DNA from: Lingula anatina
Taxonomy: Eukaryota; Brachiopoda; Lingulata; Lingulida; Lingulidae
NCBI RefSeq assembly: GCF_001039355.2
Contig: NW_019775434.1
Location: 135,428-199,427, forward strand
Direction: 5' to 3'
Length of the DNA stretch: 64,000 nucleotides
Positions 53,894 to 64,000 of this stretch are shown piece by piece; the first letter of the stretch is position 1, and the number at the start of each line of letters is the position of its first letter. A program made the position numbers and the translations under genes. The notes under the pieces were generated by a model. The model made no database searches, was not told the DNA's origin, and saw only the letters and a program-made list of their open reading frames with translations.

Positions 53894-54570
53894 GGCCCCT
53901 ATTTCACACAGACCACGAATCGCCAGGAATTGACAAATTTCAGGATTCATGCGGATTCGTGAGATTTTGCCAATTTTCTGGTCTAATTCGACATGCTCAT
54001 GATTCAGTTAAGATACAGGTACGATAGTGTTACGAATATTCATGGGATTCGGCTGGAATCGTGAGATTTTGCCAATTTTCTGGTCTAATTTGACACGCTC
54101 TACGATTCAGTTACGATACAGGTGCGATAGTGTAACGAATATTCGTGGGATTCGGCTGAAATCGCACGATTATTGTCCAGAAATTCAGTACAATTTTTTT
54201 GGAATCAGGAGTTCGTGGCCAAAACTTTGAACAGCTCAAAAATTTTGCCACGAATTCCAGATTGTAGAATTGCAAGAACTGACTACGATTATACAAGAAT
54301 CTGTTCAGAACTTCACGAACTGATTACGATTCAACCACCAATTCTGAAATTTTCAATTCCTGGCAATTCGTGGGATTCGTGGTCTGTGTGAAATAGGGGC
54401 ATCAAAGTTTTTGCCACCAATTCCTGTTGGTCAAGAAGTGCAAGAACTGACTACGAATAAATACAAATCTGTTAAGAACTTCACGAACTGATTACGATTC
54501 AACCACGAATCGTGAAATTTGTCAATTCATGGCCATTCATGGGATTCGTGGTCTGTGTGAAATAGGGGTA
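53894..54570. mobile_element. 677-bp inverted-repeat element with TTA target duplication (PIF/Harbinger-like)
   Basis: The ends are ggcccctatttcacacagac on the left and its inverse, beginning tacccctatttcacacagac, on the right. TTA lies on both sides (53891-53893, 54571-54573). An extra internal copy of the right terminus ends at 54400. The interior has a tandem repeat of about 95 bp (gattttgccaattttctggt twice) and no long coding frame. The paralogous blocks after V5 and V6 have the site without the insert, with one TTA, at about 58545 and 62085. Confidence 0.8.
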
Positions 54571-55050
54571 TTAACAGGAGATATAACGAAAAAAGCTGTT
54601 CTGGATGCAGCAAGGCAAATAAAAAGCAATTTTTTTAAAATTCATGTGTCAAAAAGGAAAATTGCTTGATATTGCCACTTTTACTTATTTTATTATAATT
54701 TTTTTTTTGGGGGGGGGGGGCAGTGGGATTAAAAAGAAGAAGTGGGTACCTCTGAAGCTAATATACTAAGCAGGTGCCCCCTGTGTCCCCCCCCCCACCC
54801 TCACACACCAAACCCACCCACAGATCCACCATTGACTTCATTTTGCTTGATTTTTAAGTTGCATTTTAGCTATAGGTATGGCATTAGATTGTATTGTTCA
54901 AATTCCATTGAGTGTTGTTAACATGGTAAAGGATGTTGTTGTAACCATGTCCACTGCTTTCCACTATCTTCCCTTAATGAAACATTGTTTTTAGAGCAGA
55001 TTAATAACAGTTATATTGATACTTTGAAAAATATTCCATTGTAACACTGA

Positions 55051-55728
55051 TTTTTATGTACAGACACAGATGTGTCTGTACATATTGCCATCACCTGCGT
55101 CTGTCGTCGCCGTCGCCGATCATGTCGCCGTCGCTGTCGCCGTCGCCGTGCACTTTCAGCGTTAACACCATAAGTGGAAGACAGTTTTACTTTTTGGCTT
55201 TATATTTACAGCGCTGACTAATATTCATAAAACGCAGGTCAAGTTCGAAAATCAGCATGATCGGGCCATTATTGTAGAATTTATGCTGTTTTTTCACTTT
55301 TTAGCATATATGCAACACTGTTAACACATTTCAAGGAAAACCGATAGGCCTGTTGTCATGAAACTCACAGGAAAAATCAGTCTTACTGAAACGCAGATCA
55401 AGTTCGAAAATCGGCATGATCGGGCCACTATTTTAGTAGTTATGCTGTTTTTTCACTTTTCAGCATATATGCAACACTGTAAACACAATATAAGAAAAAC
55501 AGATGGGCCAATTGTCATGAAAGTCACAGGAGTGGTCAATTTTACTAAAATGCAGGTTGAGTTCGTAAATCAGCATAATCGTGCCATTATTTTAGAAGGT
55601 ATGCTGTTTTTTCACATTTCCTCAGATTCAATTTTTAGGCATGTTAACAGTCTCATTATTAAACTAATAAGATACGTGAAAGTGTTTGTTTGACATTTCC
55701 TGCATCTTTACAACATTGTTAGTTGATT
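55051..55728. mobile_element. Second copy of the Helentron/'pearl'-like element, running into the gap
   Basis: The palindrome is at 55055-55084, and units start near 55160, 55320 and 55480, about 160 bp apart. The following segment matches 2089-2175 and runs into the N-run. V5 and V6 blocks lack it, so it entered the V4 block after the exon duplications or was lost from the others. Confidence 0.7.
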
Positions 55729-56566
55729 NNNNNNNNNNNNNNNNNNNNNNNNNNNNNNNNNNNNNNNNNNNNNNNNNNNNNNNNNNNNNNNNNNNNNNNN
55801 NNNNNNNNNNNNNNNNNNNNNNNNNNNNNNNNNNNNNNNNNNNNNNNNNNNNNNNNNNNNNNNNNNNNNNNNNNNNNNNNNNNNNNNNNNNNNNNNNNNN
55901 NNNNNNNNNNNNNNNNNNNNNNNNNNNNNNNNNNNNNNNNNNNNNNNNNNNNNNNNNNNNNNNNNNNNNNNNNNNNNNNNNNNNNNNNNNNNNNNNNNNN
56001 NNNNNNNNNNNNNNNNNNNNNNNNNNNNNNNNNNNNNNNNNNNNNNNNNNNNNNNNNNNNNNNNNNNNNNNNNNNNNNNNNNNNNNNNNNNNNNNNNNNN
56101 NNNNNNNNNNNNNNNNNNNNNNNNNNNNNNNNNNNNNNNNNNNNNNNNNNNNNNNNNNNNNNNNNNNNNNNNNNNNNNNNNNNNNNNNNNNNNNNNNNNN
56201 NNNNNNNNNNNNNNNNNNNNNNNNNNNNNNNNNNNNNNNNNNNNNNNNNNNNNNNNNNNNNNNNNNNNNNNNNNNNNNNNNNNNNNNNNNNNNNNNNNNN
56301 NNNNNNNNNNNNNNNNNNNNNNNNNNNNNNNNNNNNNNNNNNNNNNNNNNNNNNNNNNNNNNNNNNNNNNNNNNNNNNNNNNNNNNNNNNNNNNNNNNNN
56401 NNNNNNNNNNNNNNNNNNNNNNNNNNNNNNNNNNNNNNNNNNNNNNNNNNNNNNNNNNNNNNNNNNNNNNNNNNNNNNNNNNNNNNNNNNNNNNNNNNNN
56501 NNNNNNNNNNNNNNNNNNNNNNNNNNNNNNNNNNNNNNNNNNNNNNNNNNNNNNNNNNNNNNNNNN
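55729..56566. other. Assembly gap (838 N)
   Basis: This N-run lies between V4 and V5, followed by a T homopolymer. Part of a transposon copy, or a further exon, could be hidden here. Confidence 1.
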
Positions 56567-57370
56567 TTTTTTTTTTTTTTTTTTTTTTTGAAAATTTTAA
56601 GGCTTATATGATGGAGTATTTGTTATTTCAAACATTTAATTGTTAAATTGATATAACATTTGGCTAGAAATTTGAATGTGCCCAGGATTTTAAAGGAGAT
56701 ATGGTGTTGATTGGTTTGATTTTGTTTATTTTTGGAAGAGAGCCCTGCACTGATTACAAATAAGTTAATTTGATTAGATTTATTCCTGTACTGGTGCATA
56801 CATTTTATGATCTTGTACACTTATTGATGCATTACATTATATGCAAATCAAAGTAGATATCTCTATAACTTGAAGTTAAAAAATTAGCAGGAGTAAAGGA
56901 CAGTGATAATTAGACAAATGATAACATCTCCCATGTTGTGACATGAGGTCGCACTTGTTCTCATTTTTATGAAAGATGTCATTATTTGTCTCCTTGTTGC
57001 TAGTAAAATTGCAACTTTGTTTCTTTTTCACTCCAAACCTCAAATTTTTCAGGCCAAACTGAGAGTTTTATGCACAGACAGTCTCTCACCTTGAGTTTCA
57101 TGTTTTCCTACAAGCTTCTTCAGAAACTCAGTTGAAGAGAGTCCTGTACATGAGCATTAGGCAATGTAAATTATCTAAACCACAGCCTTGTTATTATAAT
57201 AATGAACCTAATTAAAACACTCGAAAAATAGGGAGTTGATTAAGGGATGTTTAAGGGGCTCAAACACACACTCACAAAAGCACGCAGGCAGACAAAAAGC
57301 AAAAAGGACAGAAAAACAAGTTGTGATCAAAAAAGCTTGGTTTCCATATAAGCAGTTTTCTTGCATTCAG

Positions 57371-57528
57371 GTTTACCATCAAATACTGGTCTGGAAGGAA
57401 GTGCTTTTTTTGACACAGTAAGAGAACTTTCTGATGCAATGTCAGGAATGCAGTTACATTTTTTTGCATCTCATCCAGGAAATGACCCATATAACCAGCA
57501 TGCGGCTAATGTAAATTTTCAAAATGAG
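57371..57528 (+). CDS. GMC alternative exon V5 (158 nt)
   Basis: The acceptor is cattcag and the donor AATGAG/gtaaaa. It encodes 53 residues with GLPSNTGLEGSAF and ASHPGNDPYNQHAANVNF. It is the first variant followed at once by a complete constant 3' end (59143-60359). It differs from V6 at 8 bases, all amino-acid changing. Confidence 0.92.
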
Positions 57529-59142
57529 GTAAAATTAAGTTGGTATTTATTGTAAAAATGAAAGATTACCAATATATTTTTTTTCATAAAAATTGTGGGT
57601 GCAATAAAGATTTTCAGGTAAATGGTAATTTTTTTTCTAGATCTCTATTTCAAGTAGAACATCATCTAAAAATCGATTGTTAACTTTATCCTAAATTTTC
57701 TGATAAAACGTTAACTTTTATTCACTCTTCTTAGATTTAATTTAAATGTTCCATGAAAAAAATAATTAATCTTAGCTTAAAAATTAAATTTTGAACACTG
57801 TAATCATTAGTTTAATATTTTATGTAAAATAATAACATATGTCAGGATTTTTTAGATAAGTTAATTTTATTTCAGAACATTATTGTCAACAAACACTGCA
57901 CATGACATGGCTATCAATTGGTACTAGTTTTCACCATTATCATATAGCCTACCACCAAAAACAACTCTTACTCAAATACATTTAAAGTGATAACAATGCT
58001 TCATTTTGGCAGAAAAAGTGACTTACCAATGGTAAATGACATTCAGAAGTAGTCAATTGTTTTTCTTTTTTCTTTAAGTATATTTTTTGTAATACTCTCT
58101 CAAGGGATCATTACGGAGGGTAGCCATCTGTGTCCATGTGGTCTGATGACAAGCACAGATTTCAAAATAATTGTGATAACTGCTGTTTTAGTGATAAAAT
58201 GGAATTTATCTTATATATTATATAATTATGTTAGTTTTCTTTGTGTTGTTTACAATTTATTAATTATGGAATTTTGAGTCTCATATAAAGAGTTGTTATC
58301 CCTTTAAATATAAAAAGTCAGTTGAACAATTTCATGATTTTTATCGTTAACATTATTCTTTATTTTATTATTATAAAAAGTAAGTATCCATAGTTGGCAA
58401 TGGTTGGGTTTTCATCAATCTCCCTGTGAATTTCCATTAAAAATTTTGGAAGATTTTTGTAGTTGTTGTGTCGACATTTTGTGACCAGCACTTTATTTTG
58501 CAAGATTTTGGTGCACACCATCACTGGTGGATCCTTGATTGTGTTAATAGGGGGATATCATGAAAAAATAGATTTTTAATTCATTTGTCAATAAGTAGGA
58601 AAAAATTGGTTAATATTTTCACTTTTTCAGTGGGGGAGGGGTAAAAAGGAAGAAGTGGGTATCACTCAAGCTAATATACTAAGCAGGTGCACCCTGTACC
58701 CCCCACTCTCACACACCAAACCCACCCACAGATCCACCATTGACTTTATTTTGCTTGAATTTTAAGTTGCATTTTTAACTGTAGGTATGGTATTTGGTGT
58801 ATTGTAAAATTGGTTGGGTGTTGTTAACATGGTAATTTTGTTGTAACCATGGTCTCTGCTCATTCCACTATCTTCTGTTAATGAAACATTAATGATTATA
58901 CAGCAGGTTAATAACACTTGTGTTAATGTTTTATAAAATATAACATTGTGACAATAACTTTTTGAAATATTTTAAGGATAATATGAAGGAGTTTCTGTTA
59001 TTTCAAACATTGTTAAATTGGTCAAATGTTAAAGTTAAGGGCTAGAAATTTTAATGATTTTAAAGGAAATATGATATTGATTGGTTCAATTTTGTTTGTT
59101 AATTTTTCACAATGGTAATGCATGGTTTATTGCTTTCACTAG

Positions 59143-60359
59143 GTATTTGAAGCTATACATGGAGGCAGAGCTGGAATGCATGGCTTCTCTATCTTTCCCA
59201 TTTTATTGCACCCTAAGAGCAGGGGTACCATACGCTTGAAGAGCACAGACCCGTTTGAACACCCAGAAATAGACCCCCACTATCTGGAACACCCTGATGA
59301 TGTTAAAGTGATGGTGGAAGGTAAGACAAAAAGGGATGAAAGATTTACTGATATAATCCTTTCCAAAAGTCATTGATTTTTAAACATTTATTTTCGTTTG
59401 TTCTTTTTTTTTAGGTAAACTTTGTCACACTTCTTTCTGTATGGTGTCTGTATATTTGCCATGTTTGCTGTCTAATATTAAAGACATATATCTATATAAT
59501 GCATTATTATCTTTGTTACTCATTGCAGCAATGAAGCTGGCTATCAAAGTAGGCAATACAACAGCATTTAAGAAGATAGGAGCCCAGTTGTCAGACAGAG
59601 TACTTCCTTCCTGTAGCCACCATAAGCCACTGTCAGATGACTACCTGGCATGTTACATTCATCATATCACTCTGACTGTGTACCATCCTACCAGTACATG
59701 TCGTATGGGGGCACCTGCTGATGCCATGGCAGTAGTGGACCCACAGCTCAGGTAATACACTGTTCATCTCAACTAATGGCAGATTACTAATAAGCTCAAG
59801 TAGCGTGTGGCATAAAAAATTAAAGTTTTGAAATTTCAAAGGTCTAATTAATTTTTTTTTTTTTTCGTACAAGGTAATGAAGGTAATGAAAACTTCATGC
59901 TAGAAAAACAATTACCAAAGGAATCTTTTTTTTTTTTTCAAAAATGGTGCAATTTCCTGCATTCTGATGAATTTTGAGCACAACATTGTGTTTATTCTCT
60001 TTAGAAACTTTATCATCAAAAAAAAAAATATATACAGACCACGTCCAGTTATTTAGAATTGTCTGTCAAACTAGTGGCTGTGTCTCACAAAATGCTTCAG
60101 GTTGGGGGAGGTAACTAGACCACACTATTTTGAGAATACATGAAATTACATGAAAGAAAGGTATTTAAAAGTTAAGTATTTAAATTTCAACTGTGTGTTG
60201 CTATTGTTTTCCAGAGTGAAGGGTATAGCAGGCCTGCGTGTAGCTGATGCCTCTATCATGCCTCATGTTGTATCAGGAAATACCAATGCCCCTACCATCA
60301 TGATAGGAGAGAAAGCAGCCGACTTGATCAGGGGAAAGAAAATGGCAGACAAAAAATAA
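59143..60359 (+). CDS. GMC constant 3' exons, copy 1 (catalytic C-terminus)
   Basis: Exons are 59143-59320, 59529-59751 and 60215-60359 (TAA). They encode the end of the substrate domain ([31 protein letters not shown]) and the catalytic part: the conserved active-site His in [10 protein letters not shown], then RVADASIMP and [19 protein letters not shown], where Asn takes the place of the second His as in many GMC enzymes. The phase-0 acceptor of the first exon accepts any of V1-V5. The stop codon overlaps an AATAAA (AAATAAATAA), so cleavage may follow very closely. Confidence 0.92.
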
Positions 60360-60914
60360 ATAATATGTTATTATCATGTATTTTTTGATACAGTATGTAC
60401 TTAAAAAGTTCATTCAGATATTTGAGAGAAGTTTTAAACCATATGCGACATTTTTGCTCAGTTCCAAAGAAAACCAGTGTTATTANTTTGACAGCTTTGC
60501 TGCCTTGTTATGAAAGATTATTTGTCTCCTTGTTGCTAGTAAAATTGTAACTTTGTTTCTTTTTCACTCCAAACCTCAAATTTTTCAGGCCAAACTGAGA
60601 GTTTTATGCACAGACAGTCTCTCACATACCTTGAGTTTCATGTTTTCCTACAAGCTTCTTCAAAAACTCTGTGGAAGAGAGCCCTGTACATGAGCATAAG
60701 AAAATGTAAATTATCTAAACCACAGCCTTGTTATTATAATAATGAACCTAATTAAAACACTTGTAAAATAGAGAGTTGATAAATGGACTGTTTAAGGGGC
60801 TCAAACACACACTCACAAAAGCACTCAGGCAGACAAAAAGCAAAAAGGACAGAAAAACCAAATTGTGATAAAAAAAAAGCTTGGTTTCCATATAAGCAGT
60901 TTTCTTACATTCAG

Positions 60915-61072
60915 GTTTACCATCAAATTGTGGTCTGGAAGGAAGTGCTTTTTTTGACACAGTAAGAGAAGTTCCTGATGCAATGTCAGGAATGCAGTTA
61001 CATCTTCTTGCATCTCATCCAGGAAATGACCCATATAAACAGTATGCGGCTAATGTAAATTTTCAAAATGAG
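60915..61072 (+). CDS. GMC alternative exon V6 (158 nt)
   Basis: The acceptor is cattcag and the donor AATGAG/gtaaaa, with the same phases and length as V5. Changes from V5 are Thr to Cys, Leu to Val, Ser to Pro, Phe to Leu twice, Asn to Lys and His to Tyr. Lying downstream of the first 3' end, it can only be spliced to copy 2 of the constant exons. Confidence 0.88.
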
Positions 61073-62728
61073 GTAAAATTAAGTTGGTATTTATTGTAAA
61101 AATGAAAGATTACCAGTGAATTTTTTTTCATAAAAAATTGTGGGTGCAATAAAGATTTTCAGGTAAATGTTGATTTTTTTCTCTAGATCTCCATTTCAAG
61201 TAGAACATCATCTAAAAATCGATTGTTTACTTTATCCCAAATTTTCAGATAAAACATATTTACTTTTATTCACACTTCTTTGATTTAGTTTAAATGTTCC
61301 ATGAAAGAAATGAATCATAGCTTAAAAATTAAATTTTGAACACTGTAATCATCGATTTAATATTTTATGTAAAATAGTAATATATGTCAGGATTTTTTAA
61401 ATAAGTTGATTTTATTTCAGAACATTATTGTCAACAAAAACTAACATGACATGGCTATCAATTGGTACTAGTTTTTACCATTATCATGTAGCCTACCACC
61501 AAAAACAACTCTTACTCAAATACAATTAAAGTGATAACAATGCTTCATTTTGCCAGAAAAAGTGACTTACCAATGGTAAATAACATTCAGAATTAGTCAA
61601 TTGTTTTTCTTTTTTCTTTAAGTATATTTTTTGTAATAATCTCTCAAGGGATCATTATGGAGGATAGCCATCTGTGTCCATGTGGTCTGATGACAAGCAC
61701 AGATTTCAAAATAATTGTGATAACCGCTGTTTTAGTGATAAAATGGAATTTATATTATATATTATATAATTATGTTAGTTTTCTTTGTGTTGTTTACAAT
61801 TTATTATGGAATTTTGAATCTCATATGAAGAGTTGTTATCCCTTTAAATATAAAAAGTCAGTTGAACATTTTCAAATGATTTTTATCATTAACATTATTT
61901 TTTATTTTATTATTATAAAAAGAAAGTATCCGTAGTTGGCAATGGTTGGGTTTTCATCAATCTCCCTGTGAATTTCCATTTAAAATTTTGGAAGATTTTT
62001 GTAGTTGTTGTGTGGACATTTTGTGACCAGTGCTTTATTTTGCAAGATTTTGGTGCACACCATCACTGGTGGATCTTTGATTGTGTTAATAGGGGGATAT
62101 AACAAAAAAAAAAAAAAAGAAAAACCAATAGATTTTTATTTCATTTGTCAATAATTAGGAAAAAATTGGTTAATATTTTCACTTTTTCAGTGGGGGAGGG
62201 GTAAAAAGGAGGAAGTGGGTATCACTCAAGCTAACATACTAAGCAGGTGCACCCTGTGCCCCCCACTCTCACACACCAAACCCACCCACAGATCCACCAT
62301 TGACTTTATTTTGCTTGATTTTTAAGTTGCATTTTTAACTGTAGGTATGGTATTTGGTGTATTGTAAAAATTGGTTGGGTGTTGTTAACATGGTAATTTT
62401 GTTGTAACCATGGTCTCTGCTCTTTCCACTATCTTCCCTTAATGAAACATTAATGATTATACAGCAGGTTAATAACACTTGTGTTAATGTTTTATAAAAT
62501 ATAACATTGTGACAATAACTTTTTGAAACATTTTAAGGATATTATGAAGGAGTTTTTGTTATTTCAAACATTAAATTGTTAAATTGGTTAAAGTGAAAGA
62601 CTAGAAATTTGAATGGTTTTAAAGGAGATATGATATTGATTCAATATCATTGATATCATTGATTCAATTGTTTTTTTTTTTTTTTAAGTTTTTCACAATG
62701 ATAATGCATGGTTTATTGCTTTTGCCAG

Positions 62729-63899
62729 GTATTTGAAGCTATACATGGGGGCAGAGCTGGAATGCATGGCTTCTCTATCTTTCCCATTTTATTGCACCCT
62801 AAGAGCAGGGGAACCATACGCTTGAAGAGCACGGACCCGTTTGAACACCCAGAAATAGACCCCCACTATCTGGAACACCCTGATGATGTTAAAGTGATGG
62901 TGGAAGGTAAGACAAAAAGGGTTGAAAGATTTACTGATGTAATCCTTCCCAAAAGTCATTGATTTTTAAACATTTATTTTTATTTGTTCTTTTCTTTTTT
63001 TTTTAGGTAAACATTGTCACACTTCTTTCTGTATGGTGTCTGTATATTTGCCATGTTTGCTGTCTAATATTAAAGACATATATCTATATAATGCATCTTT
63101 GTTACTCATTGCAGCAATGAAGCTGGCTATCAAAGTAGGCAATACAACAGCATTTAAGAAGATAGGAGCCCAGTTGTCAGACAGAGTACTTCCTTCCTGT
63201 AGCCACCATAAGCCACTGTCAGATGACTACCTGGCGTGTTACATTCATCATATCACTCTGACTGTGTATCATCCTACCAGTACATGTCGTATGGGGGCAC
63301 CTGCTGATGCCATGGCAGTAGTGGACCCACAGCTCAGGTAATACACTGTTCATCTCAACTAATGGCAGATTACTATAAAGCTCAAGTAGCGTGTGGCATA
63401 AAAATTTACAGTTTTGACATTTCAAAGGTCTGATTTATTTTTTGATATAGAATGTAATGAAAACTTTGCGAGAAAAACAATCACCAGAGGAATTGCACAA
63501 TTTACTGCATTTGAGCAGAATTTTGTTTATTCTCATTTAAAACTTTCTAGACCATTAGGATACCAAATTAAATTCACAGACCAAGTCAAGTTACTTAGAA
63601 TTGTCTGTGGCTGTGTCTCACAAAATGCTTCAGATGGGGGGAGGTTACTAGACCACACTTTTTTGAGAATAGAAAGATTGTCAAATTACATGAAAGAAAG
63701 TTATTTAAAAGTTAAGTATTTAAATTTCAACTGTGTGTTGCTATTGTTTTCCAGAGTGAAGGGTATAGCAGGACTGCGTGTGGCTGATGCCTCTATCATG
63801 CCTCATGTTGTATCAGGAAATACCAATGCCCCTACCATCATGATAGGAGAGAAAGCAGCGGATTTGATCAGGGGAAAGAAAATGGCAGACAAAAAATAA
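62729..63899 (+). CDS. GMC constant 3' exons, copy 2
   Basis: Exons are 62729-62906, 63115-63337 and 63755-63899 (TAA). The protein is identical to that of copy 1. Nine synonymous differences (3, 2 and 4 per exon) separate the copies. All splice sites and the stop with overlapping AATAAA are kept, so the copy looks functional. Confidence 0.9.
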
Positions 63900-64000
63900 A
63901 TAATATGTTATCATCATGTATTTTTTGATACAGTATGTACTTAAATAGTTCATTCAGATATTTGAGAGAAGTTTTAAACCATATGCGACATTTTTGCTCA

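Larger units (their letters stand above)
60511..64000 (+). repeat. Tandem copy of the block 56969-60440 (V5 plus 3' end), cut by the window end
   Basis: From 60511 the sequence follows the block beginning near 56969 through variant exon, introns and all three 3' exons to the last base of the window. Introns show small indels and substitutions; exons of the 3' end differ only silently. The join is marked by an N at 60486. It may be a real tandem duplication or a second haplotype wrongly placed in line. Confidence 0.85.

Noticed and set aside
55686-56646. Open frames of about 300 residues in two plus-strand frames
   Set aside because: Both consist almost wholly of unknown residues from the 838-N gap, then a poly-Phe from the T run.

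Overview
This is intron-rich, AT-rich nuclear DNA from an invertebrate animal. Genes are built of short exons with GT/AG junctions, and the intervals hold microsatellites and small DNA transposons. The 161-bp tandem-repeat element and the gene content would suit a mollusc or other lophotrochozoan, but the species cannot be fixed from sequence alone. The window is a draft assembly with two N-runs (16038-16671, 55729-56566), single N joints (17904, 38253, 60486) and at least one probable false duplication.

Layout: (1) 106-13956, plus strand: the last 24 coding exons (1183 residues) of VPS13D, a giant lipid-transfer protein. (2) 15012-24030, minus strand: a ten-finger C2H2 zinc-finger gene, convergent with VPS13D; its last exon is duplicated around a gap. 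(3) 24390-26569, plus strand: a trophoblast-glycoprotein-like (TPBG/5T4) leucine-rich-repeat membrane protein, head to head with the zinc-finger gene. (4) 26570-32454: no recognisable gene; probably long 3' UTRs and spacer. (5) 32455-40230, minus strand: a complete cortactin gene, 15 coding exons, 552 residues. (6) 44284-63899, plus strand: a GMC oxidoreductase gene (glucose/choline dehydrogenase-like, N-terminal membrane anchor).

The most unusual region is the GMC gene. Seven constant 5' exons are followed by six alternative versions of the same internal exon, V1-V6, at 49540, 50527, 51322, 52685, 57371 and 60915. All six use a phase-1 acceptor and a phase-0 donor and have lengths equal to 2 modulo 3. 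Within one to three consecutive variants, only a single one keeps the frame. A three-exon constant 3' end follows V5 and is repeated after V6. The alternative exon encodes part of the substrate-binding domain, so the locus could make a family of enzymes with one FAD core and exchangeable substrate pockets. Between V5 and V6 every one of 8 nucleotide differences changes an amino acid, while all 9 differences between the two copies of the constant 3' exons are silent. This is the pattern expected if the cassette is under diversifying selection and the rest under constraint.

Mobile DNA includes two elements with TTA target duplications (PIF/Harbinger-like), one of which has empty sites in the paralogous exon blocks; two copies of a Helentron/'pearl'-like element with a 30-nt palindrome and about 161-bp tandem units; and several short inverted-repeat elements.
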